Shown one piece after another: positions 25,386 through 34,002 of a stretch of 34,002 bases of DNA (positions are counted from its first letter, which is position 1; each line of letters opens with the position of its first letter). The notes beneath the pieces are model-generated. The model made no database searches. It had not been told where the DNA came from and saw nothing but the letters and a program-made list of their open reading frames with translations. The position numbers and the translations under genes are program-made. The stretch comes from Grimontia marina (GTDB lineage Bacteria > Pseudomonadota > Gammaproteobacteria > Enterobacterales > Vibrionaceae): assembly GCF_900060185.1 (NCBI RefSeq), contig NZ_FIZY01000052.1, forward strand, positions 1 through 34,002. Direction: 5' to 3'.

Positions 25386-26510
25386 ATGGAAACACATCGC
25401 GTTGGGTTACTTTACTCTTCTGAATGTACGTATCACAGCATTGCCTACGATGCTTTGCGCGGCGCCAAATACGCTATTAACAAAATCAACCTTGATGACC
25501 AATACCCGTTTGAGCTAGAAGGGGTACATGTCGATCCCAAAGGTAACCTTGATGCGTACATTGAAGGAGCGCAAAGCCTATTGGGAGATGGCATCAAGCA
25601 CATTGTTGGCACCATCACATCCAGCGCCCGAAAAGAAGTGATCGCAGATATTCATGAGCATCAGGGCTTACTTTGGTATGGCAGCCCTTATGAGGGGTAT
25701 GAGTGTGATGAAAACGTGGTGTATCACGGTGCCTGCCCCAATCAAAACCTGCTACAAATTCTGAGATTTGCGGTCCCCACTTTCGGTAAACGCGTGGCGC
25801 TGATGGGTTCCAATTATGTTTGGGGATGGGAAAGTAACCGCATTGCGCGTGATGCGATTGAAAGTATCGGCGGCGAAATCATCGAAGACACCTATTACCG
25901 CTTCGATACAACGGAATTTCGCTCAGCCATCGATAATATCTTGGCAAAACGCCCCGACTTTGTGATTAATAACTTAGTTGGAAAATCCAGCTATGCCTTC
26001 TTGTGCCATCTTAATGACGTCTGGAAGGGACAGCCCTTGCCCGTTTTAAGCAGTAATCTCAGTGAATGCGAGCTCAGATGTATTCCCCCCTTACCTAACC
26101 TTCGGTTGTTCACTGCGTTGATTTTCTTCCAAACCGTCAATCCCGTATTCGTCAAAAAGGTAAAGCGCACGCTTGGGGAAGGTAAGCCAGTATCAAGCAA
26201 TTTCTTAGGGGCTTATCTTTCGGTACTCAGCTTGGCGAATGCCATAAAGATCGCTGGTTCTAATGATGTGCAAGCCGTTCGCTCTGTCCTCCAGCAGGTA
26301 AATATCGACTCGCCGATGGGCTATATGCTCTCTATTGCCAAAAACCAACACGTTAACCTCCCCTGCTTTATCGGTGAACGGCACGGTGACGAATTTAATG
26401 TAGTGAGTTGCTCCCCTCCTATTGAACCCAACCCCTACCTGATCGCTCAGCAGTTTTTAGTGGATGTTGAATGGCAGAAAAGGACTGTAAGACTGGAGGT
26501 GGTCAAATGA
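25386..26510 (+). CDS. amiC: AmiC-like amide-sensing regulator (periplasmic-binding-protein fold, cytoplasmic)
   Basis: The 374-residue protein has the Peripla_BP_5 fold seen in AmiC and FmdD/UrtA-type binders (RVGLLYSSECTYHSIAYDAL, then GTITSSARKEVIADI, then GSNYVWGWESNRIARDAIE). It has no signal peptide, as expected for AmiC, which stays in the cytoplasm and holds AmiR until an amide binds. I chose ATG 25386 (AGG 7 bases upstream); an earlier in-frame ATG at 25347 sits too close to the terminator. It overlaps amiR by four bases (ATGA). The ligand is unknown but is probably a small amide, given the acetamidase in the same operon. Confidence 0.87.
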   Translation: METHRVGLLYSSECTYHSIAYDALRGAKYAINKINLDDQYPFELEGVHVDPKGNLDAYIEGAQSLLGDGIKHIVGTITSSARKEVIADIHEHQGLLWYGSPYEGYECDENVVYHGACPNQNLLQILRFAVPTFGKRVALMGSNYVWGWESNRIARDAIESIGGEIIEDTYYRFDTTEFRSAIDNILAKRPDFVINNLVGKSSYAFLCHLNDVWKGQPLPVLSSNLSECELRCIPPLPNLRLFTALIFFQTVNPVFVKKVKRTLGEGKPVSSNFLGAYLSVLSLANAIKIAGSNDVQAVRSVLQQVNIDSPMGYMLSIAKNQHVNLPCFIGERHGDEFNVVSCSPPIEPNPYLIAQQFLVDVEWQKRTVRLEVVK

Positions 26511-27103
26511 AGCGGCCTTCGATGTCAATTAACCGGTTCACCGTGATTTCTGATGACGACAGAGCCTGTTCGCAGATTGCCAAAGCCTCGGAGAGAATGG
26601 GCATCGAATGCCACCTCTCAGCACATCTTGATAACGATTCTACCAGCACTAAGCCTATCGACTTGTTTTTGATAGATATTCTGCATTATTTCAATGATGT
26701 AAAGGTACAAGGCACTATACCCAGTACCACACCGATTGTTGGGCTCATCGCGCACGGCTCACCAGTTGAGATCGAGCGCGCCATCAGCATTGGGGCGATG
26801 TCTGTAGTGGTAAAACCCATCAATCAAACCAGTTTGTATGCCGCTTTTCACACAGCAATGAAACTATTCCAACACCACGAGCAAATGCGCCTTGAGTTAG
26901 AAACCTTAAGGTTACGGCAAAAACTTAGACCTATCGTTATCGAAGCAGTGATTGGCATCATGGAGAAATATCGGGTGCCTGAGCCTGTGGCTTACACACG
27001 GCTGCGTAAATATTCCATGCAGCGGAATGTCCCCTTAGAGCAAGTTTGTCTAGAGCTTTCGCAAGGCAATATCAGCTTCGCCAGGGTTAACGGGGAAGAC
27101 TAA
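26507..27103 (+). CDS. amiR: AmiR-like ANTAR-domain transcription antiterminator
   Basis: From the ATG at 26507 (GGAGG 7 bases upstream) the protein is 198 residues. Residues 10-120 form a receiver-like domain (VISDDD, FLIDI, VVKPIN). Residues 122-140 form a likely coiled coil, and 137-187 an ANTAR domain (LRPIVIEAVIGIMEKYRVPE, then AYTRLRKYSMQRNVPLEQVC). ANTAR domains bind paired hexaloop RNA hairpins and prevent terminator formation. AmiR is controlled by complex formation with AmiC, not by phosphorylation. The leader at 25235-25340 is its evident target, making the operon self-controlled. Confidence 0.9.
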   Translation: MKRPSMSINRFTVISDDDRACSQIAKASERMGIECHLSAHLDNDSTSTKPIDLFLIDILHYFNDVKVQGTIPSTTPIVGLIAHGSPVEIERAISIGAMSVVVKPINQTSLYAAFHTAMKLFQHHEQMRLELETLRLRQKLRPIVIEAVIGIMEKYRVPEPVAYTRLRKYSMQRNVPLEQVCLELSQGNISFARVNGED

Positions 27104-27107
27104 ACCC

Positions 27108-27956
27108 ATGTTGAAGTCCCTCATTTCACGTCCTTCAGTGTTTTTGTCCATAGCCGTAATCCTCTTTGTGGTAGTGCTTGCCTTGGGTGCAACACATCTT
27201 GCTCCCTATGACCCAACGGAACAATTTTTCGAAGGGCTGACACTGGAAGGAGCACCACTTGCCCCCAATGACACCTTTTTGCTTGGTACTGATCTTTTGG
27301 GGCGCGATCTCTTGTCACGCCTAATCTATGGTTCTCAAACTTCCCTGCTGATTGGTGTCGTCGCCAATGGCATTGCCATTTTGATTGGTACCTTGGTTGG
27401 GGTGGTCGCCGCCTATTTTAAAGGCTGGACTGGCTCGATTCTCATGCGGTTCACGGATCTAATGATGGCGTTTCCAGCACTGTTACTCGCAATCACACTA
27501 GCAGCCATATTCACGCCGAGCTTATGGATTGTGGCGATGGTTATCGCTATGGTGAATTGGGTCCAAATCGCACGCGTTATCTATTCGGAAACCCTTGCCA
27601 TCAGTGCAAAAAACTTCATCGCTGCGGAACAAGCCGTTGGGGTGCCTGAATGGAAAATATTGTTTTTTCACGTTGTGCCTCACCTTATTCCTACGATGTT
27701 AGTTTGGGGTACGCTAGGTATTTCGACAACCGTATTGCTGGAAGCAACCTTATCTTACCTCGGCATTGGTGTTCAGCCGCCGATCCCCAGTTGGGGAAAT
27801 ATTATTTTTGAAAACCAAACGTATTTCAGCGTCGCCCCATGGCTGGTGTTCATTCCGGGGTTTGTGATTATCTTGCTCTCGCTTTGCTTCAATATTCTGG
27901 GCGATGCCCTGCGTGATGAGCTGGACCCCACATTGAATGGAAGAGACGCGCAATGA
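27108..27956 (+). CDS. DppC-type ABC permease
   Basis: The 282-residue permease belongs to the dipeptide/oligopeptide/nickel family: N-terminal segment with HLAPYDPTEQ and LLGTDLLGRDLLSRLIYGSQ, then the permease domain with the EAA loop AAEQAVGVPEWKILFFHVVP. It pairs with the DppB-type permease at 27953 (four-base overlap, ATGA). The order C before B is the reverse of the usual dppBC order. The substrate is not fixed by sequence; a peptide- or amide-like compound is suggested by the operon. Confidence 0.87.
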   Translation: MLKSLISRPSVFLSIAVILFVVVLALGATHLAPYDPTEQFFEGLTLEGAPLAPNDTFLLGTDLLGRDLLSRLIYGSQTSLLIGVVANGIAILIGTLVGVVAAYFKGWTGSILMRFTDLMMAFPALLLAITLAAIFTPSLWIVAMVIAMVNWVQIARVIYSETLAISAKNFIAAEQAVGVPEWKILFFHVVPHLIPTMLVWGTLGISTTVLLEATLSYLGIGVQPPIPSWGNIIFENQTYFSVAPWLVFIPGFVIILLSLCFNILGDALRDELDPTLNGRDAQ

Positions 27957-28879
27957 CACAGTACCTGATAAAGCGGCTCTTTCACGCAGCCCTGATTTTG
28001 TTGGGTGTCACCTTTATTACCTATCTGCTGTTGTACTTACTGCCCGCAGACCCAGCCCGACAGATCGCAGGCAGAAGTGCGACAGCCGAAACCGTCGCCA
28101 ATATCCGCGAGCAACTTGGCCTCAATTTACCCTTCTATGAGCAGTATTGGCGATATCTTACCCAATTATTGCAAGGTGATATGGGCCGCTCCTGGCTACA
28201 AAAAACAGAAGTATCGACCTTGATTTCTGCACGCTTACCCGCGTCCTTGCAATTGATGATGGCGGGGATTGGGGTTGAATTGGTGATTGGCTTAACTTTG
28301 GGGGTTGTAGCAGCCCTGAACCGTAACAGCCTTATTGACCGCGGGCTGATGATTTTCTCCTTTGTTGGTGTCTCATCCCCCCACTTTGTGGCAGCAATGC
28401 TGTTTTTGTATCTCTTTGCTGTGCATTGGTCTCTTTTCCCTATTGGTGGTTATGGCGAATGGAAACATCTTATTTTACCCGCCGTGACACTGGGCATTCT
28501 CGGCAGTGGTTGGTATGCACGCATGATGCGCTCATCAATGATTGAGGTCATGCATCAAGACTATATCCGCACTGCAAAGGCAAAAGGACTCTCACGTACC
28601 CGGATCATATTCCGGCACTTGATACCTAATGCCATCCTTCCAATCGTCTCAATGATCGCGATCGACATTGGCATTTTTATTGGCGGCATGGTGGTGGTGG
28701 AGTCTGTATTTGGATGGCCAGGTATTGGCCAACTGGCGTGGCAAGCCATTCAGCGGGTTGATATACCGATCATTGTCGGTGTCACCCTGGTGTCGGCGGT
28801 CGCCATCGTGTTGGCAAATTTGCTGGCGGATCTGGTCTCACCCTTTATTGATCCAAGGATTGACCTCAAAAAGCTGTAA
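27953..28879 (+). CDS. DppB-type ABC permease
   Basis: The 308-residue permease has the DppB/OppB start (YLIKRLFHAALILLGVTFIT, then LLPADPARQIAG), the GLNLPFYEQYWRYL segment, and the EAA loop (TAKAKGLSRTRIIFRHLIPN). With the DppC-type partner it forms the channel of the importer. The start overlaps the stop of the previous gene by four bases. The binding protein follows 14 bases later. Confidence 0.88.
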   Translation: MTQYLIKRLFHAALILLGVTFITYLLLYLLPADPARQIAGRSATAETVANIREQLGLNLPFYEQYWRYLTQLLQGDMGRSWLQKTEVSTLISARLPASLQLMMAGIGVELVIGLTLGVVAALNRNSLIDRGLMIFSFVGVSSPHFVAAMLFLYLFAVHWSLFPIGGYGEWKHLILPAVTLGILGSGWYARMMRSSMIEVMHQDYIRTAKAKGLSRTRIIFRHLIPNAILPIVSMIAIDIGIFIGGMVVVESVFGWPGIGQLAWQAIQRVDIPIIVGVTLVSAVAIVLANLLADLVSPFIDPRIDLKKL

Positions 28880-28893
28880 AAAGGAGTTGTATG

Positions 28894-30507
28894 ATGAAAA
28901 AACTCGTAATGACCACAGCACTGTCTTGTTTGCTGGCTTCAGCCGTCGCAATGGCGGAAGTCAAGCAAGGTGGTAGTATGATAGTAACCTACAAAGACGA
29001 TGTCTCGACATTGGACCCAGCCATTGGTTACGACTGGCAAAACTGGTCGATGATCAAAAGCCTGTTTAATGGCTTGATGGATTACAAGCCGGGTACCACC
29101 GAGCTAGTGCCGGATCTCGCCGAAAGCTACACCATCTCAGATGACGGCAAAACGTACACCTTCAAACTCAAAGACGGCGTCAAGTTCCATAATGGGCGTG
29201 AAGTAACGGCAACGGATGTGAAATATTCCATCGAGCGGACAGTGAACCCCGAGACGCAAAGCCCCGGCGCGGGTTTCTTTGGTTCGTTGGAAGGGTTTGA
29301 TGCATTTAACAGTGGTCAGTCAAAAGGGCTGGACAGTATTAAGGTGCTGGATGACCAAACAGTGAGCTTTCAGCTTGCCCGTCCTGATGCCACCTTCCTT
29401 CATGTGCTTGCCATCAACTTCTCATTCGTCGTGCCTCAGGAAGAAGTGGAAAAATGGGGCGCTGACTTCGGCAAGCACCCTGTTGGGACAGGCGCATTTA
29501 AGTTGGACGAATGGAAACTGGGACAAAATCTGACATTTGTCCGTAACCAGGATTACAACAAACCTGGCTTGCCCTACCTAGATGAAATCCGGTTTGAAGT
29601 CGGACAAGAGCCTATCGTTGCCTTATTACGACTCGAAAAAGGGGAAGTCGACATCGCAGGCGATGGTATTCCACCTGCCAAATTCCTTCAGATTAAGAAC
29701 AATCCTCAGTATAAGTCTTTGATCATCGCCGGTGACCAGCTTCATACTGGCTACATCACCATGAATGTGAAAATGAAGCCTTTTGACAATGTGAAAGTAC
29801 GTCAGGCGGCCAATATGGCAATCAATAAGCGTCGTACTGCCCAGATCATTAATGGCCGAGCCACCCCTGCCAATCAACCACTGCCTCCCGCCATGCCAGG
29901 TTATTCAACAAGCTACGAGGGCTACCCTTACGATCCTGAGGGTGCGAAGAAGTTACTGGCAGAAGCCGGTCTACCCGATGGATTCACCACTGAGCTTTAT
30001 GTGGCCAATACCGACCCACAACCAAGGATTGCGCAAGCCATTCAACAGGATCTTTCTAAAATTGGCATCAAAGCTGACATCAAAGCACTCGCCCAAGCCA
30101 ATGTGATTGCGGCGGGCGGCGATGCACAGCAAGCCCCCATGATTTGGTCCGGTGGTATGGCCTGGATTGCAGATTTCCCTGATCCATCCAATTTCTATGG
30201 CCCCATTTTAGGATGCGGCGGTGCAGTAGACGGCGGCTGGAACTGGGCATGGTATTGCAATGAAAGCTTGGATGAGCGCGCTGCAATCGCTGATGCCATG
30301 GTTGCTGAAGACCAACAAGCCGCTCGCATGAAAGAGTGGGAAAGCATTTATATCGATGTGATGGCAGATGCACCGTGGGTGCCTGTCTTTAACGAACGCA
30401 GATATACCATCCGTTCAGAGCGACTGGGCGGTGGCGAAAGCCTCTTTGTCGACCCTGTTCACATTCCTGTTAACTATGAAAATGTGTGGGCGAAAGATGT
30501 GCAATGA
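28894..30507 (+). CDS. Family-5 ABC substrate-binding protein
   Basis: The protein has a signal peptide (MKKLVMTTALSCLLASAVAMA) and the family-5 solute-binding fold of DppA/OppA: GGSMIVTYKDDVSTLDPAIG, then LVPDLAESYTISDDGKTYTF, then LKDGVKFHNGREVTATDV. The second of two adjacent ATGs is used because AAGGAG lies 7 bases before it. It is periplasmic and delivers the ligand to the DppBC-like permeases. DppA-family members also carry peptides, opines, nickel chelates and amides, so the ligand remains open. Confidence 0.88.
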   Translation: MKKLVMTTALSCLLASAVAMAEVKQGGSMIVTYKDDVSTLDPAIGYDWQNWSMIKSLFNGLMDYKPGTTELVPDLAESYTISDDGKTYTFKLKDGVKFHNGREVTATDVKYSIERTVNPETQSPGAGFFGSLEGFDAFNSGQSKGLDSIKVLDDQTVSFQLARPDATFLHVLAINFSFVVPQEEVEKWGADFGKHPVGTGAFKLDEWKLGQNLTFVRNQDYNKPGLPYLDEIRFEVGQEPIVALLRLEKGEVDIAGDGIPPAKFLQIKNNPQYKSLIIAGDQLHTGYITMNVKMKPFDNVKVRQAANMAINKRRTAQIINGRATPANQPLPPAMPGYSTSYEGYPYDPEGAKKLLAEAGLPDGFTTELYVANTDPQPRIAQAIQQDLSKIGIKADIKALAQANVIAAGGDAQQAPMIWSGGMAWIADFPDPSNFYGPILGCGGAVDGGWNWAWYCNESLDERAAIADAMVAEDQQAARMKEWESIYIDVMADAPWVPVFNERRYTIRSERLGGGESLFVDPVHIPVNYENVWAKDVQ

Positions 30508-31444
30508 CTCAATAATCAAAACCATTCATAGCGTTCATCACCATCATGGTTGGGATAACGCCATTGAACCCGCGTTCCTCGTCGAGCGCGGTCAAACCTT
30601 GGAGTTTGAATGTCTCGACAGCTCAGGCGGACAGCTAAACCGCTCTTCATCAGTGGCCGATATTCCGGGCTTAGATTTCAATAAAATCAATCCCGTCACT
30701 GGGCCCATTTATGTTGATGGCGCAAAACCCGGTGATGTGCTGAAGCTGACCATTCACGAGTTCAAGCCCAGCGGGTTTGGTTGGACGGCAAACATACCGG
30801 GGTTTGGCCTGCTCGCGGATCAGTTCAAAAACGCCGCGTTAAATGTGTGGTCCTATGATGCATCGACGTTAGCACCTGCTGCGTTCAGCGGTATCGCTAA
30901 GGTTCCATTGAAACCCTTTGCCGGCACCATTGGTGTCGCACCGGCGGAAAAAGGGAGCCATTCTGTGGTTCCTCCCCGCCGTGTTGGCGGTAATATGGAT
31001 ATTCGCGATTTGTCGGCAGGTACCACGCTGTATCTTCCTATTGAGGTAGAAGGTGCGCTGTTTTCAATTGGTGACACCCATGCTGCGCAAGGCGATGGCG
31101 AAGTGTGCGGGACAGCCATTGAAAGTCCGATGAACGTGGTCGTGGAGCTTGATGTGGTGAACAACCTCAAAATTGACTCACCGTACTTCACAACCTCAGG
31201 TCCTGTAACCCGTCACCTTGACAGTAAAGGCTACCAGGTCACTACAGGGGTCGCACCAGACCTGATGGAGGGGGCCAAAAGTGCAGTGAGTCAGATGATC
31301 GATCTCTTGGTCGCCCAGCATCATATGTCACCTGAACAAGCGTATATGCTTTGTTCCGTGTGCGGTGATCTGAGGATCAGCGAAATCGTCGACATGCCCA
31401 ATTGGGTAGTCTCATTCTATTTACCGAATGTGGTATTTGAATAA
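30497..31444 (+). CDS. Acetamidase/formamidase family hydrolase
   Basis: The 315-residue enzyme belongs to the FmdA/AmdA family, which hydrolyses formamide, acetamide or similar amides to ammonia and the acid. Recognisable parts are HHHHGWDNAIEPAFLVERGQ, SGGQLNR, INPVTGPIYVDGAKPGDVLK, PPRRVGGNMDIRDLSAGTTL and GDTHAAQGDGEVCGTAIE. It is intracellular (no signal peptide). The ATG at 30497 overlaps the binding-protein stop; a start at 30482 is also possible. Its place between the binding protein and the ATPase suggests that the importer brings in its substrate and that AmiC senses it. Confidence 0.87.
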   Translation: MCNDSIIKTIHSVHHHHGWDNAIEPAFLVERGQTLEFECLDSSGGQLNRSSSVADIPGLDFNKINPVTGPIYVDGAKPGDVLKLTIHEFKPSGFGWTANIPGFGLLADQFKNAALNVWSYDASTLAPAAFSGIAKVPLKPFAGTIGVAPAEKGSHSVVPPRRVGGNMDIRDLSAGTTLYLPIEVEGALFSIGDTHAAQGDGEVCGTAIESPMNVVVELDVVNNLKIDSPYFTTSGPVTRHLDSKGYQVTTGVAPDLMEGAKSAVSQMIDLLVAQHHMSPEQAYMLCSVCGDLRISEIVDMPNWVVSFYLPNVVFE

Positions 31445-31463
31445 GTATGGGCTGTCATTAGCG

Positions 31464-33290
31464 ATGAATGATACGGTGATGGATAAGGCGCTATTATCAG
31501 TTGAGAACCTGTCGATAGCGATTGCAACGGGAAAGCAGTTTCACCCTGTGGTGAATGAACTATCGTTAACATTGAATGCCGGTGAGACCGTATGCATTGC
31601 GGGCGAATCCGGCAGTGGCAAGTCCTTATCCAGCACCGCTATCATGGGGCTGCTTCCTCCTGTCGCCAAGGTCACCGGGGGGCATATCTGGTTTCAGGGG
31701 CAAGATTTACTTACCCTCCCTGAAAAATCACTAAAAGCTCTGCGTGGCAATGACATTGCCATGATTTTTCAAGAGCCTATGACATCACTCAATCCTCTGA
31801 TGACCGCAGGCCAGCAACTTTGCGAGGCGATCCGTGCACATCAAAACATGGATACTGCAAGTGCAAAGGCGCTCGCTATCACCATGCTGGATGCAGTGAA
31901 AGTGCCCCATGCAAAAAAGCGGATAAACCAATATCCGCATGAAATGTCAGGCGGTATGCTTCAACGTATCATGATTGCGATGGCCCTGGTCTGTCGACCC
32001 AAGATCCTGATTGCTGACGAACCCACCACCGCGCTGGACGTGACCATTCAAGCTCAAATTCTTTCGTTATTGAATGAGTTGAAGCACGACTTCAATGCCG
32101 GCGTTTTAATGATCACTCACGATATGGGGGTAGTCGCTGAGATGGCGGATCGGGTCGTCATCATGAATAAAGGGGTGGTAGAAGAGCAGTCCGATGTACG
32201 TAGCATTTTTCTTGCCCCTTCATCACCCTATACGCAATCATTGCTCGCAGCCATACCTAAACTGGGTCATGCTAAACCTGCAGAAAACGTGGCGACGGAA
32301 AGTACCTTGCTGGACGTTAACCACCTCTCGGTGCATTTCCCCATTCCTAAAACCTGGTGGCAAGAAACAACACTTGAGGTTCGTGCTGTTAAGGGTATTT
32401 CATTTTCTATACGGCAGGGAGAAACGCTAGGGTTAGTCGGTGAAAGTGGCTGTGGGAAATCCACCACCGGAAAAGCATTGATGAATATGCTGCCCTTTCG
32501 TGGCAGTGCCACACTCAATGGGCAAGAGCTTAACGGTTTGAAAGGGCCGGCACTCAGGCACATTCGCAAAGACATCCAAATGGTTTTTCAGGACCCCTAC
32601 AGTTCATTAAACCCCAGAAAAACCATTAAATACCTGTTAAGTGAGCCTCTGCTTCTTCATGGAGTCTGCAAACCCAAAGAGGTGACTGATCATGTTGCCA
32701 TGCTGTTGGAGCAAGTGGATATGTTGCCCGAACATATGGAGCGTTATCCCCATCAATTTTCGGGCGGACAACGTCAGCGCATCGCAATTGCAAGGGCGAT
32801 TGCCTCTCAACCCAGACTGATTATTGCAGACGAACCTGTTTCAGCGCTTGATGTTTCCGTTCAGGCCCAAGTGCTGTCGCTACTTGAACGGCTACAAAAA
32901 CAGTTGGGTATCAGCTTCTTGTTTATCTCACATGACATGGCCGTTGTAGAGCAAGTGTCGCATCGGGTCGCTGTTATGCATGGCGGGACAATTGTCGAAA
33001 TGGGACCGCGTGATCAGGTACTGAAATCACCAAGACACAGCTATACCCAACGCCTAATGCAGGCGGTCCCTATTGCAGACGTAAATATCAAACGGGATCT
33101 TTCTCCTTCGCTTACAAGCCACAAAATGCCAGAGCTCATTCACGATGCATCGATGCCTTGTGAAGCCGTGCAATATGACCATATAGACAGCGACCACATT
33201 GTGGCACTGGAAGGCTCAGTCAAAAGAAACGAATCCAAGGCTCCATCACAACAACCACCGATGGTTGCAAAGCAAAGAAACAGCCACTAA
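31464..33290 (+). CDS. Fused DppD-DppF-type ABC ATPase
   Basis: One 608-residue chain contains two complete ATPase domains. Domain 1: Walker A GESGSGKS, signature SGGMLQR, Walker B ILIADEPTTALD. Domain 2: Walker A GESGCGKST, signature SGGQRQR, Walker B LIIADEPVSALD, and H-loop SHDMAVV. Each domain has the C-terminal oligopeptide-transporter extension with a Y-T-x-x-L motif (SSPYTQSLLAAIP and RHSYTQRLMQAVP). It drives the DppBC-like permeases. Fused DF ATPases are known in this family. The start at ATG 31464 is chosen, 19 bases after the amidase stop; it has no strong ribosome-binding site. A 75-residue unrelated tail follows the second domain. Confidence 0.9.
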   Translation: MNDTVMDKALLSVENLSIAIATGKQFHPVVNELSLTLNAGETVCIAGESGSGKSLSSTAIMGLLPPVAKVTGGHIWFQGQDLLTLPEKSLKALRGNDIAMIFQEPMTSLNPLMTAGQQLCEAIRAHQNMDTASAKALAITMLDAVKVPHAKKRINQYPHEMSGGMLQRIMIAMALVCRPKILIADEPTTALDVTIQAQILSLLNELKHDFNAGVLMITHDMGVVAEMADRVVIMNKGVVEEQSDVRSIFLAPSSPYTQSLLAAIPKLGHAKPAENVATESTLLDVNHLSVHFPIPKTWWQETTLEVRAVKGISFSIRQGETLGLVGESGCGKSTTGKALMNMLPFRGSATLNGQELNGLKGPALRHIRKDIQMVFQDPYSSLNPRKTIKYLLSEPLLLHGVCKPKEVTDHVAMLLEQVDMLPEHMERYPHQFSGGQRQRIAIARAIASQPRLIIADEPVSALDVSVQAQVLSLLERLQKQLGISFLFISHDMAVVEQVSHRVAVMHGGTIVEMGPRDQVLKSPRHSYTQRLMQAVPIADVNIKRDLSPSLTSHKMPELIHDASMPCEAVQYDHIDSDHIVALEGSVKRNESKAPSQQPPMVAKQRNSH

Positions 33291-33665
33291 TGACGCCGCT
33301 CTTGACGATAAAAAGCAGCTGGAAATGCTTATTGCACCAAAGGCTTGAAACCTGCTCTTGACGACATTAGGTATCGGCAGACAGTTTCACGCTTGCGGAT
33401 GTGCTTTCTGCTCGTCGGGGTTTTAAATAGCGCGTGTCCCTTCCCGTTTAGGGTGCAAGAGTAAAGATCGTCAGCGGCCTCAGTCATCAATACCCTAGGC
33501 ATTATCTAGTTGTTTCATTGAGAATCGTCACTGACGTGTTTCTTATCTATCTTTGTATCAGTGTTGCAATGTCAAGAAAATCAGTAACCAGTCGCACAAA
33601 ATAGTGATCTTCCGGGCAGAGAGTGAAAACACACCTAACTTACTAAATAACTGATCCGAATAGTG
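33291..33665. other. Gene-free region between the amidase operon and IS630 transposase
   Basis: I see no supported gene or clear terminator in these 375 bases. An 11-base direct repeat GCTCTTGACGA occurs at 33298-33308 and 33354-33364. The right part must contain the terminal inverted repeat of the IS630 element, but its edge cannot be fixed without the other end. Confidence 0.55.
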
Positions 33666-34002
33666 CTACATTTTCGCCGTGCCGTGGCAACCTCCCGGGT
33701 ACGGCGATACGTTATCCATAAAGTGCTTCACCTTCCTGAGCAATTGCCACATATGTTTACACCTGTGATTCCGAGTAATTGTCTCATGGAGAGCATTCCA
33801 CAATCGTTCTATGACGTTGACCCAAGGGCAATAAACGGGCTGGAACAGCAGCCTGAACTTTGGGTTCTTCTTGAGCCAAGCCTTCGTTTTTTTACTTTTG
33901 TGGATGATGTAGTTATCCAGTATCAAGGTGACACTTTTGGCTCGGCGGTAGTGCCACTTTAGCTTCTCCAGCATGGCAATGAATAGGTCTGAGTCTTTCT
34001 TT
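33666..34002 (-). CDS. IS630-family transposase, C-terminal part (runs off the window)
   Basis: The frame continues to the window edge. The visible 112 residues are the C-terminal half of a DDE transposase: SVTLILDNYIIHKSKKTKAW holds the second catalytic aspartate, and FQPVYCPWVNVIERLWNALH holds the glutamate, in the spacing usual for IS630/Tc1 relatives. The first part of the gene and the left end of the element lie beyond 34002. The visible half looks intact up to its TAG stop. It bounds the amidase/transport operon on the right, consistent with an accessory region. Confidence 0.87.
   Translation of the reverse strand, partial: KKDSDLFIAMLEKLKWHYRRAKSVTLILDNYIIHKSKKTKAWLKKNPKFRLLFQPVYCPWVNVIERLWNALHETITRNHRCKHMWQLLRKVKHFMDNVSPYPGGCHGTAKM

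Noticed and set aside
33300-33460. Short open frames right of the amidase operon that might be broken genes
   Set aside because: Translations such as NDAALDDKKQLEMLI end quickly and match no family I recognise.
1-34002. CRISPR arrays, tRNA or rRNA genes
   Set aside because: No regularly spaced repeats and no tRNA- or rRNA-like sequence were seen anywhere in the window.

Overview
The window looks like chromosomal DNA of a marine gammaproteobacterium, probably a Vibrionaceae member (Vibrio, Photobacterium, Grimontia or Enterovibrio type). The basis is a ppsR/ppsA divergent pair, an EIICB nagE, an HPr-EI fusion PTS protein, a TtrS/TtrR-like pair and a ynjBCDF-like cluster. The genus is inference. 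The window starts inside an IS21-family element and ends inside an IS630-family transposase gene.

Region 1 (1-2400). The 3' end of an IS21 istB gene and the element's terminal repeats sit directly inside a fructose-type PTS gene. The PTS protein (HPr domain plus enzyme I) is cut in the C-terminal part of enzyme I. Its upstream partner, a EIIB-Fru protein, is intact, and a good CRP-like site lies upstream. Region 2 (2434-3096) is a T7-lysozyme-type amidase with a peptidoglycan-binding domain; the position of one zinc ligand is not cysteine.

Region 3 (3104-14581) is the most interesting chromosomal block. A leftward gene set runs ynjE-like sulfurtransferase, GltD-like Fe-S flavoprotein, HdrB-like CCG protein, TVP38/DedA-like membrane protein, ynjB, ynjC, ynjD, ynjF, ending in a hairpin terminator. 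Divergent from it is a TtrS/TtrR (ThsS/ThsR)-type sensor kinase and LuxR/FixJ-type regulator. The 272-base divergent region carries a perfect 8-bp inverted repeat and an FNR-like site. No tetrathionate or thiosulfate reductase is present, so I infer that the pair senses an oxidised sulfur-type compound and controls uptake and redox handling by the ynj-like set.

Region 4 (14582-24835) is more ordinary: nagE, a DsdC/GcvA-like LysR regulator, a secreted alpha/beta hydrolase, a membrane-anchored AraC regulator, a second LysR regulator, ppsR/ppsA and galE.

Region 5 (24836-33290) is a rightward operon: amiC-like sensor, amiR-like ANTAR antiterminator, dppC, dppB, dppA, acetamidase/formamidase (fmdA/amdA type) and a fused DppD-DppF ATPase. 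Directly in front of amiC is a leader with an intrinsic terminator and two hexaloop hairpins of the A1/G4 type recognised by ANTAR proteins; the second hairpin shares bases with the terminator stem. This gives a coherent model: an amide ligand is sensed by AmiC, AmiR is released, the leader is antiterminated, and the transporter plus amidase are made. Region 6 (33291-34002) is a gene-free stretch followed by the truncated IS630-family transposase gene.
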